This document shows positions 50,191 to 50,746 of a stretch of DNA of 50,746 nucleotides, piece by piece. Within the stretch, counting starts at the first letter, position 1; each line of letters opens with the position of its first letter. The position numbers and the translations under genes were made by a program. Below the pieces are notes generated by a model. The model saw nothing but the letters and a program-made list of their open reading frames with translations, made no database searches and was not told where the DNA came from. Where the stretch lies: assembly GCA_017525505.1 (NCBI GenBank), contig JAFXSR010000022.1, forward strand, positions 1 to 50,746, read 5' to 3'. Source of the stretch: Bacteroidales bacterium (GTDB taxonomy: Bacteria; Bacteroidota; Bacteroidia; Bacteroidales; WCHB1-69).

Positions 50191-50250
50191 TATAAACAAG
50201 ACAGATAAAAAAAGAATACAATAAAATATAAACAATAAAAATTAGAAAAC

Positions 50251-50746
50251 ATGAGAAAAATTTTAATGCTTGTTGTGATGGTGGTTTTGTCCGTGGTAGC
50301 CATGGCTCAAAGCACCAACAAAATCAGCTATCAGGCTGTTGTACGTGATGGTCAAAACCGCCTGGTGACAAATTCAGCTGTTACCGTGCAGGTGACAATC
50401 GGTACCTATGAGGAAACATTCAATGTGACAACCAATGCCAATGGTATGGTATCCCTCTTGATTCCTGACGCCAAACAAACAGAGTTCAATGCTATCGACT
50501 GGAGCACTGTCACTACGATTACAACCAAGATAACAGTTGGTTCCGATGAGTTGACCAATACTGTTCCATTGACAGCAGTGCCATACGCTCTGTATGCCAG
50601 TAACGTGGATCCCACCATACTTGATACATTGGTTTCAGTAAATGACCTGAATGACACATTGGCTTATTACACAACAACTGATCAGATTGATACCCTTCTC
50701 GGTGATTATGCCACGAATGCACATTTGAATGACACATTGGCTTATT
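50251..50746 (+). CDS. Repeat-stalk surface protein, truncated by the window end
   Basis: Only the first 165 codons are visible. The signal peptide has its cleavage at AMAQ (residue 20). A beta-rich module follows, starting KISYQAVVRDGQNRLVTNSA and ending VPLTAVPYALYAS. This is the head module that commonly precedes stalk repeats in Bacteroidota secreted proteins. A 26-residue repeat then begins with LNDTLAYYTT. Its coding units are exactly 78 bp apart (50647 and 50725) and share 21 of 22 bases. The stalk is probably elongated and trimeric or coiled, like tail-fibre or adhesin proteins. The C-terminal domain lies outside the window. Confidence 0.8.
   Translation, partial: MRKILMLVVMVVLSVVAMAQSTNKISYQAVVRDGQNRLVTNSAVTVQVTIGTYEETFNVTTNANGMVSLLIPDAKQTEFNAIDWSTVTTITTKITVGSDELTNTVPLTAVPYALYASNVDPTILDTLVSVNDLNDTLAYYTTTDQIDTLLGDYATNAHLNDTLAY

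Overview
The window looks like a chromosome segment of an uncultured member of the Bacteroidales (Bacteroidota). Four things support this. Many start sites are preceded by the Bacteroidota sigma-factor -7 box TAnnTTTG, and Shine-Dalgarno sequences are weak or absent. Type IX secretion parts (PorW-like, PorE-like) and a type IX sorting tail are present. FISUMP, BspA-type leucine-rich-repeat, DUF3667 and DUF4328 families are typical of the phylum. Housekeeping genes show ordinary synteny, for example rpsF-rpsR-rplI and purM-purN. No rRNA, CRISPR array, prophage or transposase gene was seen. There is one tRNA (Ser, anticodon UGA).

Layout. 1-930 has no convincing protein gene but holds two divergently oriented candidate structured RNAs with near-identical helix geometry. 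995-3473 has a FISUMP lipoprotein, a phosphoribosyltransferase-like protein and a small exported protein. 3905-7038 carries prfA, trxA and a POT peptide transporter. 7291-12014 is mixed accessory material: a BspA-like protein with a relic second sorting tail, bcp, an ORF6N protein, membrane and exported unknowns. 12144-16310 is a plus-strand run: lipid kinase, DAHP synthase/chorismate mutase, S41 protease, exported unknown. 16828-30739 is also plus-strand: kdsC, xerD, PPi-type phosphofructokinase, C10 protease, murA (active-site Cys replaced by Asp), mlaE-mlaF, cvpA, a DUF721 gene, a broken DUF3667 gene, and an alcohol/aldehyde dehydrogenase pair. 30746-32290 is an AT-rich island: higBA and a DUF559 nuclease gene enclosed by inverted palindromic repeats.

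32359-41447 is a tight nine-gene minus-strand cluster: ribE, porW-like, bactofilin, atpZ-like, atpI-like, queA, purM, purN, porE-like. It mixes type IX secretion machinery with housekeeping genes. 41647-47129 holds a DUF4328 protein, tRNA-Ser, a MurU-like nucleotidyltransferase, a CPA2 antiporter and prmC, which modifies the release factor encoded by prfA. 47424-48531 is the rpsF-rpsR-rplI operon. The window ends in a second FISUMP protein and a truncated repeat-stalk surface protein.

The most unusual aspects are the RNA pair at the left end and a dense landscape of short perfect palindromes. The palindromes sit between genes, flank the DUF559 gene, and also lie inside coding sequence (prmC, the cvpA tail). 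All structure and homology statements come from reading the sequence by eye; none was confirmed by a search or a folding program.
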